Source: Paenibacillus rhizovicinus (lineage in GTDB: Bacteria > Bacillota > Bacilli > Paenibacillales > Paenibacillaceae). From it: DNA of 64,000 nucleotides. The stretch is taken from NCBI RefSeq assembly GCF_010365285.1, contig NZ_CP048286.1, forward strand, positions 5,692,001 through 5,756,000, written 5' to 3'. Positions 50,633 to 59,416 of this stretch are shown here, piece after piece. The translations under genes and the position numbers were made by a program. Within the stretch, counting starts at the first letter, position 1. Every line of letters begins with the position of its first letter. The notes beneath the pieces are model-generated. The model worked only from the letters and a program-made list of their open reading frames with translations. It searched no databases and was not told the DNA's origin.

Positions 50633-51544
50633 ATGAGCCTGCGCGTGCTGACAACGGAACAGATCGAAGAATTCATCGTTAAGGGGTACGTTCAGATCAA
50701 AGGCGCGTTCTCGCGAGAGCATGCCCTTGAGGCGCAATCCTTCCTCTGGGACAGACTTGCGGAGAAAGCCGGCGTCTTGCGCGAGGATCCGTCGACCTGG
50801 CGCGAGCCGATGATCAATTTTCGGGAAAATTATCGCCATCCCGCTTTCGACGCCTGCAACTCCGCGAGTTTCGCCGATGCCATTGAGGATTTGACTGGCG
50901 CGGACCGGACGATCCATCGTTTCGTCGCCGGCGAGACCGATCCCGACCGGCTGCCGGGCTGGGGCTGGTGGCCGATCAATTTCTTCGTAGGCCGCGACGA
51001 CCCTTGGGCTGTGCCGACGACCGGCTGGCATTGGGACGGCATTCACTTCAAGCATTTCGTTGATTCGCCGGAGCAAGGACTGCTGTGCTTGTGCCTCTTC
51101 TCGGACATCGGTCCGCGAGGCGGCGGGACGCTCGTCGTCGAAGGCTCGCACCGGCCGGTTGCCCGTTACTTGGCTAAGAATCCGGAAGGCATGGAGCTGG
51201 GCGACGGCATCCGCGGATTCTTCTCCGAGCATCCGTATTTCGCGAAGCTGGCGGGACGGACCGGCGAGCCGCAGACCGCGGAAGAACGGAACGCCGCCTT
51301 CATGGACAGCGCTTATGCCGACGAGGACGGGACGCAGCTTCGGGTGGTGGAGACGACCGGAGAAGCGGGAGACGTGATCCTGTGCCATCCGTTCCTCATT
51401 CATGCCGCCTCCCAGAATCACAGCGGCAATGTCAGGTTCATGTGCAACCGGACGTCGCCGTTGAAGGAAAAGCTGGCGCTGGACCGGAATGTCTCGGACG
51501 AATCGCCGCTTGAGAGAAGCATCCGGGTGTCCGTATTCGCTTGA
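50633..51544 (+). CDS. phytanoyl-CoA dioxygenase (PhyH)-family oxygenase
   Basis: About 303 residues from the ATG at 50633 (AAAAAGGAG). Non-haem Fe(II)/2-oxoglutarate enzyme: HWDGIHF gives the H-x-D pair (about residues 134-136), GGGTLVVEGSHRP is the usual strand, and CHPFLIHAAS plus NHSGNVRFMCNR supply the distal His and the 2-oxoglutarate Arg. It probably hydroxylates a small molecule. GC-rich, with a GNAT gene 24 bp downstream in the same direction. Confidence 0.85.
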   Translation: MSLRVLTTEQIEEFIVKGYVQIKGAFSREHALEAQSFLWDRLAEKAGVLREDPSTWREPMINFRENYRHPAFDACNSASFADAIEDLTGADRTIHRFVAGETDPDRLPGWGWWPINFFVGRDDPWAVPTTGWHWDGIHFKHFVDSPEQGLLCLCLFSDIGPRGGGTLVVEGSHRPVARYLAKNPEGMELGDGIRGFFSEHPYFAKLAGRTGEPQTAEERNAAFMDSAYADEDGTQLRVVETTGEAGDVILCHPFLIHAASQNHSGNVRFMCNRTSPLKEKLALDRNVSDESPLERSIRVSVFA

Positions 51545-51568
51545 ATGGCTTAGCATGAACGGAAGGAA

Positions 51569-52039
51569 GTGGATCCGCTGATACGGCTAATTTCGCTCGA
51601 TGATTCGGAGCTCCTGCAACGGCTGCTCGAAGTTCAGCATGCCGCTTACCGAGTAGAGGCGGAGCTAATCGGTTTTGACGGTATACCGGGCCTGCATGAC
51701 ACGGCGGCAACGCTGAGAGATTGCGGCGAGACCTTCAAAGGCTGGTTTAGCGAGGACGGCGAGCTGGCGGGGGCGATCGCTTGGAAGACGGACGGAGGTA
51801 TCGTTGATATTCACCGTCTGGTCGTGAATCCGGCTTATTTTCGCCAAGGGATCGGGGAGGCGCTGGCGCGCGATCTCCTGGCCGCCAATGAAGGACGGGC
51901 GTTTCTCGTGGCGACCGGCTCGGCCAACCTGCCGGCGAAGCGGCTGTACCGCAAGCTCGGCTTCACCGAGATGCGCGAACGGCAGGCTGCGCCAGGGCTG
52001 CAGATCACAGAGTTTGAACGGTTAAGCGATGACCGGTGA
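51569..52039 (+). CDS. GNAT N-acetyltransferase
   Basis: 156 residues from a GTG (GGAAGGAA). DIHRLVVNPAYFRQGIGEAL then ARDLLAANEGRAFLVATGSA gives the acetyl-CoA loop and core, and PAKRLYRKLGFTEM the C-terminal motif. Likely co-transcribed with the PhyH gene. Confidence 0.82.
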   Translation: MDPLIRLISLDDSELLQRLLEVQHAAYRVEAELIGFDGIPGLHDTAATLRDCGETFKGWFSEDGELAGAIAWKTDGGIVDIHRLVVNPAYFRQGIGEALARDLLAANEGRAFLVATGSANLPAKRLYRKLGFTEMRERQAAPGLQITEFERLSDDR

Positions 52040-52101
52040 GCGCCGTGCAGAGCCGATTACGAAGCATCATCAGCAATGAATCATCGCGGACGAATAGCAA
52101 A

Positions 52102-52141
52102 ACGACGGGCCAGAGCGGTAACAACCGCTCTGGCCCGTCGT
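52102..52141. terminator. strong bidirectional hairpin
   Basis: ACGACGGGCCAGAGCGG and CCGCTCTGGCCCGTCGT over TAACAA (17-bp stem) between convergent transcription units; short T-tail CGTTT on the plus side. Confidence 0.8.
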
Positions 52142-52203
52142 CGTTTAGTCGTCAAGCCGGCGAGAGCGCGCGAGCTTGGAGTCCGTCTAACGGCACGCGT
52201 CTC

Positions 52204-53472
52204 TTATTCGCCCAACTCTTGCAGCTCCGCAAACGAAGCTTGTCCTTTATCGAAGTAATAGCGCCGGTAATTCTTGATATGGCCGTAGGCATACCGAGTC
52301 ACGCTCAGCATTCGCTTCAGGTTCAGATCCTTGTTGTACCAGAGCGAGCGGATGACTTTCTTCTGGCCGTACAGCCGGTTGATCTCGGCCGACAGCGCAG
52401 GATCGGTGACATAGCGCTTCAATACCGTTCGGGGCACATTCGTCCACAGCGCAGTCGCTTTGCTGTATACGACATCGTCGTCTTTGCCGTATACGACCTG
52501 ATTGATGAGCGCCTCGAGCATGTTCAACCCGGCGGCCCGGACGAACAAGCTGCTTCTTCCCAGCCGCGGATTGATTTCGAACATCATGTATTTGCCCGTC
52601 CTGCAGTCGAACTTCATGTCGATGTTGGAAAATCCGACATACCCGATTTTCTCCAGGAACGCTTTGACCTTCTCGTAGATGTCCATGTCGGAGCGGCTGA
52701 TGATGGCGGCGTAGTTGCCGAGCGTCTTCGGCGCGTACTCTTCGAGCACGGGCTGGCCGAGACACATCATCTTCACTTGTCCGTTGTCGTCGGAGTAACT
52801 GTTGATGACGCGCATCGCGCTGTCGCCGCCGGGAATGAACTCTTGCAGAATCAATTTGCCGTTGTAATCGGATGTGTTCATGTTCCGGACCATGGTCAAA
52901 TAATCTTCGCGGTTGTCGAAGAAGAACACCTTCTTCTTGCCTTCGAAGTGGCAATGCAGGTATTCATAGGCGTTGCTGTTCTCCGGCTTCACGACGATCG
53001 GGAACTGAAAATCCATCCGTTCCAACGCGCCTTCGCGCTCATGCGGCCCGCAAACGACCGTCTTCGGGTAGTCCAAGCCGAAACGTTCGCACAGCTCGTA
53101 GAACTTGTCCTTCGTATCGAGCGTATCGAGCAGCGCGCCCGATATGAAATGATTGGCGATCAGTCCCTTGAACTTGTCATAGTGACGCGACAGCATCCCG
53201 GCATAGTAATCCGAGCAAGGAATGACGATCAGCTTCTTGTTCGGTGCGGCGTGCTTCTCCAAGATCGACAGCAGCGCGCCGGGAAAGACGTCTTCTTGGT
53301 CGAAGCCGTCAATGCGGATGAGGTCGAACAAATTGCTATGCATGGTCGGGATCAACAGCCGCGTGCAGAGCAGAAGCGGTCTGACCTGGTAGGTTTCATG
53401 GATAAGTCTGACGTTGCCATAGGCGTTCTCGTCGCTGCCAAGGATAATCGGCACAAAATCGTTACGGTTCAT
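52204..53472 (-). CDS. ATP-grasp carboxylate-amine ligase (D-aspartate ligase-like)
   Basis: 422 residues. The N-terminus DFVPIILGSDENAYGNVRLI and the length resemble Enterococcus D-aspartate ligase (Asl) and related enzymes. ATP-grasp features: FQFPIVVKPENS (ATP Lys), LILQEFIPGGDSAMRVINSY, SNIDMKFDCRTGKYMMFEIN with NPRLGRSS (metal and phosphate ligands). In Asl the product crosslinks peptidoglycan side chains; here the substrates are unknown. It starts at an ATG after GAGGGGAA. Confidence 0.82.
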   Translation of the reverse strand: MNRNDFVPIILGSDENAYGNVRLIHETYQVRPLLLCTRLLIPTMHSNLFDLIRIDGFDQEDVFPGALLSILEKHAAPNKKLIVIPCSDYYAGMLSRHYDKFKGLIANHFISGALLDTLDTKDKFYELCERFGLDYPKTVVCGPHEREGALERMDFQFPIVVKPENSNAYEYLHCHFEGKKKVFFFDNREDYLTMVRNMNTSDYNGKLILQEFIPGGDSAMRVINSYSDDNGQVKMMCLGQPVLEEYAPKTLGNYAAIISRSDMDIYEKVKAFLEKIGYVGFSNIDMKFDCRTGKYMMFEINPRLGRSSLFVRAAGLNMLEALINQVVYGKDDDVVYSKATALWTNVPRTVLKRYVTDPALSAEINRLYGQKKVIRSLWYNKDLNLKRMLSVTRYAYGHIKNYRRYYFDKGQASFAELQELGE

Positions 53473-53497
53473 AAATTCCCCTCATTCAAAAAAATTG

Positions 53498-53531
53498 TTC
53501 GTTCATAACTGTTTAAAATGCTTCGTTCATA
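53498..53531. repeat. direct repeat TTCGTTCATA
   Basis: Two exact 10-bp copies (53498-53507, 53522-53531), 24 bp centre to centre, in the leader of the ATP-grasp gene (minus strand reads TATGAACGAA). Possible tandem regulator-binding site. Confidence 0.45.
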
Positions 53532-53737
53532 GCTTTTATAAGTTTCCGTATCCGTCATCGTCTTCGTTTTATTCTACAATCTCATCCTAAAGTCGTAAAT
53601 ACGCTCATCCATAGAAGGAGCTAATTGCTGCCCGATGCTCAGTCCTGGTGCCGACGCTGAAATCACAGCGAACCTCTATGATTAAAACATGGATGACGAA
53701 CCCAAGCAAGTTCGTCGCAAATCGGAGGAGGGGTTCC

Positions 53738-54493
53738 ATGTTCGGCTTACAAGGAAAAACAGTGATGATTACGGGTGCTTCAAGAGGGTTAGGAAAGGCG
53801 CTCGCGCTTGAATTCGCACGGAGCGGGGCTAAGCTTGCGATATCGGCGCGAGGAGAAACGTCGCTGCTTCAGGTTCGGCAGGAATTGGCTGCGCTGGGAG
53901 CGGAGGTGCTGGCGGTCGCTGGGGATATGTCCGTATCCCGCGACGTCGAACGATTCGTAGCAGCGGCGGAGGCCGCATACGGCGGAATCGATGTGCTGGT
54001 CAACAATGCGTCGATACTTGGCCCGAGTCCGATGCCTCTGCTGCTCGACTATCCGGAGGAGGACTTTGCCGAAGTCCTGCGCGTGAATGCGGTCGGCCCG
54101 TTCTTGGTAACTCGCCGCGTGATCGCCAATATGCTCGTGAGGGGAAGCGGATCGATCATCAATGTGACTTCCGAGGCGGGGCAGACGGGATATGCGGGAT
54201 GGGGAGCCTACGGCATTTCCAAGTTTGCTTTGGAAGGACTGACGGAAACATGGGCGGATGAGGTGCAGGAGACGGCTATCCGCGTCAATATGGTCGATCC
54301 GGGTGAAATGGATACTGCTATGCATGCCTTGGCCGTGCCGGATTGCGATTATGCGCTTGCGGATCCGAGCGAAGTGACGGACGTGTTCCTCTACTTGGCT
54401 TCCGACGCATCCGCTGCCGTTCATGGCCGGCGTCTGCAGGCGCAGCGTTTCGAATGGCCGACAGGAGGGGAAGACGATGAGCGAGCGGACTAG
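53738..54493 (+). CDS. short-chain dehydrogenase/reductase
   Basis: About 251 residues from the ATG at 53738 (GGAGGAGGGG). Classical SDR: VMITGASRGLGKALALEFAR (TGxxxGxG), VLVNNASILG (NNAS), SIINVTSEAG (catalytic Ser) and YGISKFALEGLTE (YxxxK). The C-terminus MAGVC-like region is short. Its last 17 bp overlap the next gene, so they are translationally coupled. Confidence 0.88.
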   Translation: MFGLQGKTVMITGASRGLGKALALEFARSGAKLAISARGETSLLQVRQELAALGAEVLAVAGDMSVSRDVERFVAAAEAAYGGIDVLVNNASILGPSPMPLLLDYPEEDFAEVLRVNAVGPFLVTRRVIANMLVRGSGSIINVTSEAGQTGYAGWGAYGISKFALEGLTETWADEVQETAIRVNMVDPGEMDTAMHALAVPDCDYALADPSEVTDVFLYLASDASAAVHGRRLQAQRFEWPTGGEDDERAD

Positions 54494-55538
54494 AATGGCT
54501 TCGTTTCATGTGCCGGAGGAGCTGAACGCGACGGCGCCGCCTGAACGAAGAGGAATAAGGCGCGATCACGTGAAAATGCTCGTATTGAACAGGCGGACGG
54601 GGTTCGTATCGCATTCTTCATTTTATCGCCTGGATGAACATATGAAGGAAGGGGATTTGCTCGTATTGAACGCGAGTCGAACGATCCCGGCCGTGCTGCA
54701 TGGCGAATGGCGAAGAGGCGGGGTCGTGCTTGGCGAGGGGACCGAGGTGCGGCTTGCCCGTCGAAGGGATGATTGCAGCTGGCAGGCGCTCGTCGTTTCG
54801 ACAGAGTTTCGTCCCCTCCCGGGCGACAGCTTTGCTTTCAAGCCGCTGTTGTCCGCCGAGGTGACGGCGGAGGTAACGGAGACATCGTCGCAGCCTTTGG
54901 TCACTATAGCATTCTCGCTGCAGGGAGCGCGGTTGACCGACTACCTGTATGCCTATGCCGAACCTATTCGTTATGAATATATCTCGCACCCGTGGGAGCT
55001 GGATTACTATCAGACCGTCTATGCTTCGGCTCCGGGTTCGGTCGAGATGCCGTCCGCGGGACGGGCGTTCAGCTGGGAGCTGCTCTTCAAGCTGAAGCGC
55101 CAAGGGGTCCGGATCGCTTACGTGCAATTGCATACCGGGCTCAGTTATATCCCCGAGGAAGGGGGACATCCCGATCCGCGAAACAATTTCGAGCAATACG
55201 AGGTACCCAAGGAAACGGCGGACGCGATCATTCGGACGAAGAAGGAAGGAGGCCGAGTGGTTGCGGCGGGCACGACGGTCGTTAGAGCGCTGGAATCCGC
55301 GGCAGGCCGGGATGGAGAGCCGGCTGCCGGGTCCGGATGGACGAATTTGATGATCGAGGCGTCGACGCCGCTTCGGGTGGTGGATGGGCTGATCAGCGGA
55401 TTTCATGAGCCGGAAGCCAGCCATCTGGAGATGCTGTCCGCATTCATCGAGCCCGGCCTGCTGTACGATGCCTATCAAGAAGCAATCGCATATGGCTACC
55501 TGTGGCATGAGTTCGGAGATATCAACGTGATTATATAA
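54477..55538 (+). CDS. divergent QueA-like protein (SAM:tRNA ribosyltransferase-isomerase family)
   Basis: 353 residues. The family core is visible: LVLNRRTGFVSHSSFYRLDE, MKEGDLLVLNASRTIPAVLHGEW, YAEPIRYEY, YQTVYASAPGSVEMPSAGRAF, YVQLHTGLS, RVVAAGTTVVRALESA, GFHEPEASHLEMLSAFIEP. Compared with true QueA, the TRPxH signature strands and the C-terminal RFFSYGDAM motif are altered (here YLWHEFGDINVI). No tgt or ruv genes are nearby; it lies in an operon with an SDR and a VOC protein. It may be a paralogue with a changed substrate. Confidence 0.82.
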   Translation: MSERTRMASFHVPEELNATAPPERRGIRRDHVKMLVLNRRTGFVSHSSFYRLDEHMKEGDLLVLNASRTIPAVLHGEWRRGGVVLGEGTEVRLARRRDDCSWQALVVSTEFRPLPGDSFAFKPLLSAEVTAEVTETSSQPLVTIAFSLQGARLTDYLYAYAEPIRYEYISHPWELDYYQTVYASAPGSVEMPSAGRAFSWELLFKLKRQGVRIAYVQLHTGLSYIPEEGGHPDPRNNFEQYEVPKETADAIIRTKKEGGRVVAAGTTVVRALESAAGRDGEPAAGSGWTNLMIEASTPLRVVDGLISGFHEPEASHLEMLSAFIEPGLLYDAYQEAIAYGYLWHEFGDINVII

Positions 55539-55551
55539 GGGAGGCCGGACG

Positions 55552-55968
55552 ATGAGAGTCCACCATTTCTCTCTCGAGGTGCAGGATTTGGAGCAGTCCG
55601 TCGCCTTCTATGAACGCTTGCTCGGCTTCGTGCCGGAATCGCGGCTGCTCCTCGACGGGGAGCGTATCGCATTCCTTAAGCTAGGTGCGGCCCGATTGGA
55701 ACTGGTTCAGCCGGCGGCTTTGGCATCGGCATCTTCGCAATCGGAAGCTTCGGCATCGGCGGCGCCGACAACGGGAGCCCGCCTCTTGCAGACGCATATG
55801 GCGTTCGAGGTAGATGATTTGCGAGCCGCGATAGATCCTCTGCTGCATGCAGGCTGTGTCCTCGTGGAAGGCCCGAGCCTTCTGGCGAATGGATGGAGCA
55901 ATGTCTTCCTTGACGGCTTGAACGGCGAAAGGCTTGAATTTGTTGAACTTAAGAAATTCGATAAATAG
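55552..55968 (+). CDS. VOC-family protein
   Basis: 138 residues. VHHFSLEVQDLEQSVAFYER then LLGFVPESRL, a metal-site-like His in the first strand, an unusual Ala/Ser-rich insert (residues 56-77, ASASSQSEASASAAPT), then MAFEVDDLRAAIDPLLHAGC and NVFLDGLNGERLEFVEL. Third gene of the SDR-QueA-like run, 13 bp downstream. Glyoxalase or epimerase-like; ligand unknown. Confidence 0.82.
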   Translation: MRVHHFSLEVQDLEQSVAFYERLLGFVPESRLLLDGERIAFLKLGAARLELVQPAALASASSQSEASASAAPTTGARLLQTHMAFEVDDLRAAIDPLLHAGCVLVEGPSLLANGWSNVFLDGLNGERLEFVELKKFDK

Positions 55969-56107
55969 CGGAGAGGGCGGAATCGTGGTGAAGAAGCGCC
56001 GGCGCTCGGCACGACGAAAGCGCAGGAGAAGCCTGCTTGTTGCGCGAATGTAACAGAATGCGGTTATGTGCAAGCAGGGCAATATCCGCAGAAAGGGGGG
56101 ATCAAGC

Positions 56108-57787
56108 TTGACCAAGGAACCGCGCGTGCATGAACTCGTCACCCTCAAAACCATTGCGGAGACGCTCAACCAGCCGGGCGATCTGACCCCGATGCTCACC
56201 CTCGTGCTGGAAAAATTGCTGGAGCTGACAGGTCTCACGACAGGCTGGATCTTCCTGAGCGACGGTCGCCCGGAGTACGTGTTCGCCGCGGATTACGGCT
56301 TGCCTCCCGCGTTATTGTCCGAGGAGAAGCAGCCGATGCAAGCGGGCCGATGCTGGTGCATGGACCGATACAAGGACGGCAGGCTGAACAACGCGGTTAA
56401 CATTATGGGCTGCAAAAGGCTCGAGGACGCTGAAGCCTGCCGCCGGGGAGACACGCTGGGCATTACCCACCATGCGACGGTGCCCCTGCGGTCCGGCAGC
56501 CGCAGGGTTGGCGTGCTGAACGTCGCGGCGCCGGGGAAGGAGCACTTCTCGGACGAAGAGCTGGCGCTGCTGCAGGCGGTGGCGTTCCAGATCGGCGGCG
56601 CGGTCGAGCGCATGCGATTGTATGCGGCCGAACAGCGCAGAGCGGACTTGTACGAGCGGCTTGGCACCTTCAGCAGGCTGCTGAGAATCGCTTCGATGAC
56701 GCATACCGATTCCGTTCAGCTGGCTGAACAGGCGGTCGCCCTGATCGCCGGGCATTTCGAATGGACGTTTGCAGCCGTCCTGGAACGAATCGGCGATGAC
56801 TTTATCGTGCGCGCGAGCCACGCGCATGGACGCTTGAATCATGAACTCACGCATCTGCCTCCCGAAGGTGCGGCATGGCTTCGCTGCATCGGAGAGAAAC
56901 AGCGTTTCGCGAACGCTGCGGGCACAGTTGCGTCTGATCTGGCCCATCTGGCTAATCAGGCCAATCCGTCTGGCTTGCCGCCGCTGAAGCTCGCGGACGC
57001 GATGGCCGTGCACGTGCCTAACGCGGGTCTGAGCCTGCCATGGATCATCGTAGTCGGCAGCGACAGCGAGCGCGGGCATTTCGATATCGAAAGCGAGGTG
57101 CTGGAAGCGCTTGGCGAGCATTTCGCCGTTGCGCTCGACAGCGCCAGTCTGGAGACGAACCGGCGGGAACTGGCCCGGCTGGACGAGCGGAATCGGCTTG
57201 CGCGCGATTTGCACGATTCGGTGTGCCAGCTGCTGTTCTCGCTGTCCATGACGGCCAAAGGGACGGATAGCCTGTTGGCCGCGGCAGGACAAGAGATGGA
57301 TGCGGCCCGGATGGCGGTCAAGGACATGCAATCGTTGTCCCGGCAAGCATTGAAGGAGATGCGTGAGCTCATCATGCAGCTTCGGCCGGCGGGGCTCGAG
57401 ACAGGACTGCTGACTGCCCTGCATACCTATGGGGAGAAGCTTGGACTTCGCGTAAGCACGCAGCTGTCCGGCGTGCGCGAGTTACCCCGTTCGATCGAAG
57501 AGACGTTGTGGCGCATCGGCCAGGAAGCGCTCAATAACGTGTGCAAGCATGCCGGCGTTTCGGCAGCGGACGCGTATCTGGCTTTGGACGCGGACCAGGC
57601 GGTATTGCGGATCTCAGATAGCGGCCGCGGCATCGCGCGCCTAAGCAAGCGTCCGCGGCATGAATCGATCGGTCTGAGCATTATGCGGGAACGAACCGAG
57701 GCGTTAGGCGGGCGGTTGACGGTTACAAGCTCTCCGAGCAAGGGAACGGTCGTGGAGGCAGCCATTCCGATGCAGACAATCCATTAA
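56108..57787 (+). CDS. cytosolic GAF-domain sensor histidine kinase (NarX/NreB type)
   Basis: About 559 residues from a TTG at 56108 (AAAGGGGGG). Two GAF-like domains (about 10-175 and 180-360); the first has cysteines in RCWCMDRY and GCKRLEDAEACRRGD that may hold a cofactor. HisKA_3: LARDLHDSVCQLLFSLSM (phospho-His about 378). The ATPase has WRIGQEALNNVCKHAG, ISDSGRGI and GLSIMRERTEALGG. No membrane helices, so it senses a cytoplasmic or diffusible signal. The cognate regulator follows after 34 bp. Confidence 0.9.
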   Translation: MTKEPRVHELVTLKTIAETLNQPGDLTPMLTLVLEKLLELTGLTTGWIFLSDGRPEYVFAADYGLPPALLSEEKQPMQAGRCWCMDRYKDGRLNNAVNIMGCKRLEDAEACRRGDTLGITHHATVPLRSGSRRVGVLNVAAPGKEHFSDEELALLQAVAFQIGGAVERMRLYAAEQRRADLYERLGTFSRLLRIASMTHTDSVQLAEQAVALIAGHFEWTFAAVLERIGDDFIVRASHAHGRLNHELTHLPPEGAAWLRCIGEKQRFANAAGTVASDLAHLANQANPSGLPPLKLADAMAVHVPNAGLSLPWIIVVGSDSERGHFDIESEVLEALGEHFAVALDSASLETNRRELARLDERNRLARDLHDSVCQLLFSLSMTAKGTDSLLAAAGQEMDAARMAVKDMQSLSRQALKEMRELIMQLRPAGLETGLLTALHTYGEKLGLRVSTQLSGVRELPRSIEETLWRIGQEALNNVCKHAGVSAADAYLALDADQAVLRISDSGRGIARLSKRPRHESIGLSIMRERTEALGGRLTVTSSPSKGTVVEAAIPMQTIH

Positions 57788-57821
57788 TCCGGCTAATCCG
57801 GCTGACGAGGGGATGGTAAGG

Positions 57822-58484
57822 ATGACAATCAAACTTCTGCTCGCCGACGATCATGCGATGGTCCGCAAAGGACTGCATGTGTTTCTTGCCACTCAGGCGG
57901 ACATGACCTTGGTCGGCGAAGCATCCACGGGCTTTGAAACGCTCGAGCAAGCAGCCCTGCTGCAGCCCGATATCGTCCTGATGGATTTGAACATGCCGAT
58001 GCTTAATGGAATCGAAGCGACCAGACGATTGAAAAGCTCGCATCCGGACATTAAGGTCATCGTGCTCACTTCCTTCTCCGATCAGGACCATGTCCTGCCC
58101 GCCATTCGTGCGGGGGCTCGCGGATACCTGCTCAAAGACGTCGAGCCCGACGAGCTGGCGCGCGCCATTCGGCGCGTGTTCCAAGGACAGGTGGAGCTTC
58201 ATCCGAACGTGACCGTTCAGTTGATGGACCTCATGGCTGCTCCCGAGCAAGGCCGCGCGCAGTCCGGTGCTGCTGCCCTGGATCCGCTCGCGGACTTGAC
58301 CAAGCGGGAGCAAGAGGTGCTGCTGCACATTGCCAAGGGCAAGAGCAACAAAGAAATCGGCGATGCGCTGACGATCACGGAACGGACAGTCAAAACCCAT
58401 GTCAGCCATGTGCTCGATAAGCTGGGCTTGGCGGATCGTACGCAAGCGGCTATCTTTGCCGTGAAGCTGGGTTTGACGGAATGA
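57822..58484 (+). CDS. NarL/LuxR-type response regulator
   Basis: About 220 residues from the ATG at 57822. Receiver: LLLADDHAMVRKGL (acidic pocket), DIVLMDLNMP (phospho-Asp about 55), VIVLTSFSDQ and YLLKDVEPDEL. The LuxR-type helix-turn-helix at the C-terminus is LTKREQEVLLHIAKGKSNKE, IGDALTITERTVKTHVSHVL. It pairs with the GAF kinase; the signal and targets are unknown. Ends at the hairpin at 58498. Confidence 0.93.
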   Translation: MTIKLLLADDHAMVRKGLHVFLATQADMTLVGEASTGFETLEQAALLQPDIVLMDLNMPMLNGIEATRRLKSSHPDIKVIVLTSFSDQDHVLPAIRAGARGYLLKDVEPDELARAIRRVFQGQVELHPNVTVQLMDLMAAPEQGRAQSGAAALDPLADLTKREQEVLLHIAKGKSNKEIGDALTITERTVKTHVSHVLDKLGLADRTQAAIFAVKLGLTE

Positions 58485-58497
58485 ATAGGCAGCACAA

Positions 58498-58539
58498 AAA
58501 CGCATCTCGATCGGCCGATTGACGGCGCGGGATGCGTTT
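58498..58539 (+). terminator. hairpin after the response regulator gene
   Basis: AAACGCATC (58498-58506) and GATGCGTTT (58531-58539), with a GC-rich loop; weak T-tail. Confidence 0.6.
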
Positions 58540-58555
58540 GTCGTTGGCGTGCCTG

Positions 58556-58738
58556 TTATCGGGTGCCTGTCTTCATGGCATTGCCGTCCAATTCCGTCCA
58601 GGAAGCGACCGCTTCTTCCTCTTCGCCTTGCAAGCCAGCACTGCCGGAACGCCGCTCGTGCGCTTCCAGTTTGCTTTCGTCCAGGATTAATCTGCACAAT
58701 AAAGCCGTATAGGTCATTCCCCAGGTTCTTCTCTTCAT
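58556..58738 (-). CDS. small hypothetical protein
   Basis: 60 residues from an ATG with a good AAGGGAG site. KRRTWGMTYTALLCRLILDE opens it and an acidic middle (GEEEEAVASW) follows. No domain recognised. The ribosome site and position between two terminated units support a real gene. Confidence 0.5.
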   Translation of the reverse strand: MKRRTWGMTYTALLCRLILDESKLEAHERRSGSAGLQGEEEEAVASWTELDGNAMKTGTR

Positions 58739-58935
58739 AGGCTCACTCCCTTTTCGTTTTCGCGCCGTCGTTCACGCGCGCCGCTGAAATGAATGGCTGA
58801 AATGAATGGAGGATTCTACCTTTCATTAACCATAAGGCCGATTGTTAAACAGGAATCGGTTGAAAAATCTGGGAATTGCGCTATGATAGGCGGATGCGGC
58901 CGTTAAGGCTGCGCGGGACGAAAGGAGCGACGAAG

Positions 58936-59226
58936 ATGGGCAGCGAACCGACGTATTACAAGCTCTTCAAGCTGACGGAGAACGGATTCTTATTCATAAG
59001 CGCATTGATCGGAATCGTAATCGTCCTCGGGCTGATTGCGGCGTTTACCGTATTTCGGCATCGACTGACGGGCAAGAAGCTCATGTTTCTAGGCGGACAG
59101 TTTATCGTGCTCGGCGTGATTTCGAACAAGATCATCGATTTCAGCATTCGTTTTCCGAGCGCGGCGTTTATTTGCATCCTGTTGGGCATCATCATTACGT
59201 TCATCGGTCTATTTTACGAGGATTAA
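58936..59226 (+). CDS. small membrane protein with three helices
   Basis: About 96 residues from the ATG at 58936 (AAAGGAG). Helices at about 17-38, 48-62 and 72-92 (FICILLGIIITFIGLFYED). No family recognised. Confidence 0.6.
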   Translation: MGSEPTYYKLFKLTENGFLFISALIGIVIVLGLIAAFTVFRHRLTGKKLMFLGGQFIVLGVISNKIIDFSIRFPSAAFICILLGIIITFIGLFYED

Positions 59227-59264
59227 TCGTTCGGCGGCAGGCAAGCTCCGTGCGGCCCGCAAGG

Positions 59265-59301
59265 CCCGGTTCCGTTCCCATCGGAATCGGGTTTTTGTTT
59301 T
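59265..59301 (+). terminator. intrinsic terminator before the rha operon
   Basis: CCCGGTTCCG (59265-59274) pairs with CGGAATCGGG (59282-59291, one G-U), followed by TTTTTGTTTT. Confidence 0.88.
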
Positions 59302-59321
59302 GCCCCGAAACGCGGATATCG

Positions 59322-59374
59322 TTTTTGTTTTTGTTTGGAATCGGCTATTCAAAAACAAACAAACATGCTAAACT
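59322..59374 (+). promoter_or_regulatory. rha operon promoter/operator region
   Basis: TTTTTGTTTTTGTTTG (59322-59337) and CAAAAACAAACAAACA (59350-59365) form an imperfect inverted repeat (13 of 16) with a 12-bp centre. TAAACT (59369-59374) is a possible -10 box. The repeat is a candidate operator for a rhamnose regulator not in the window. Confidence 0.5.
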
Positions 59375-59416
59375 GAGTTCATACGCACTTATACCCACTC
59401 ATTCGGAGGTAAACAA

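Noticed and set aside
52036-53508. 490-codon plus-strand frame opposite the ATP-grasp gene
   Set aside because: The minus-strand frame has clear ATP-grasp motifs and a ribosome site; the plus frame has none and runs through the strong terminator at 52102.
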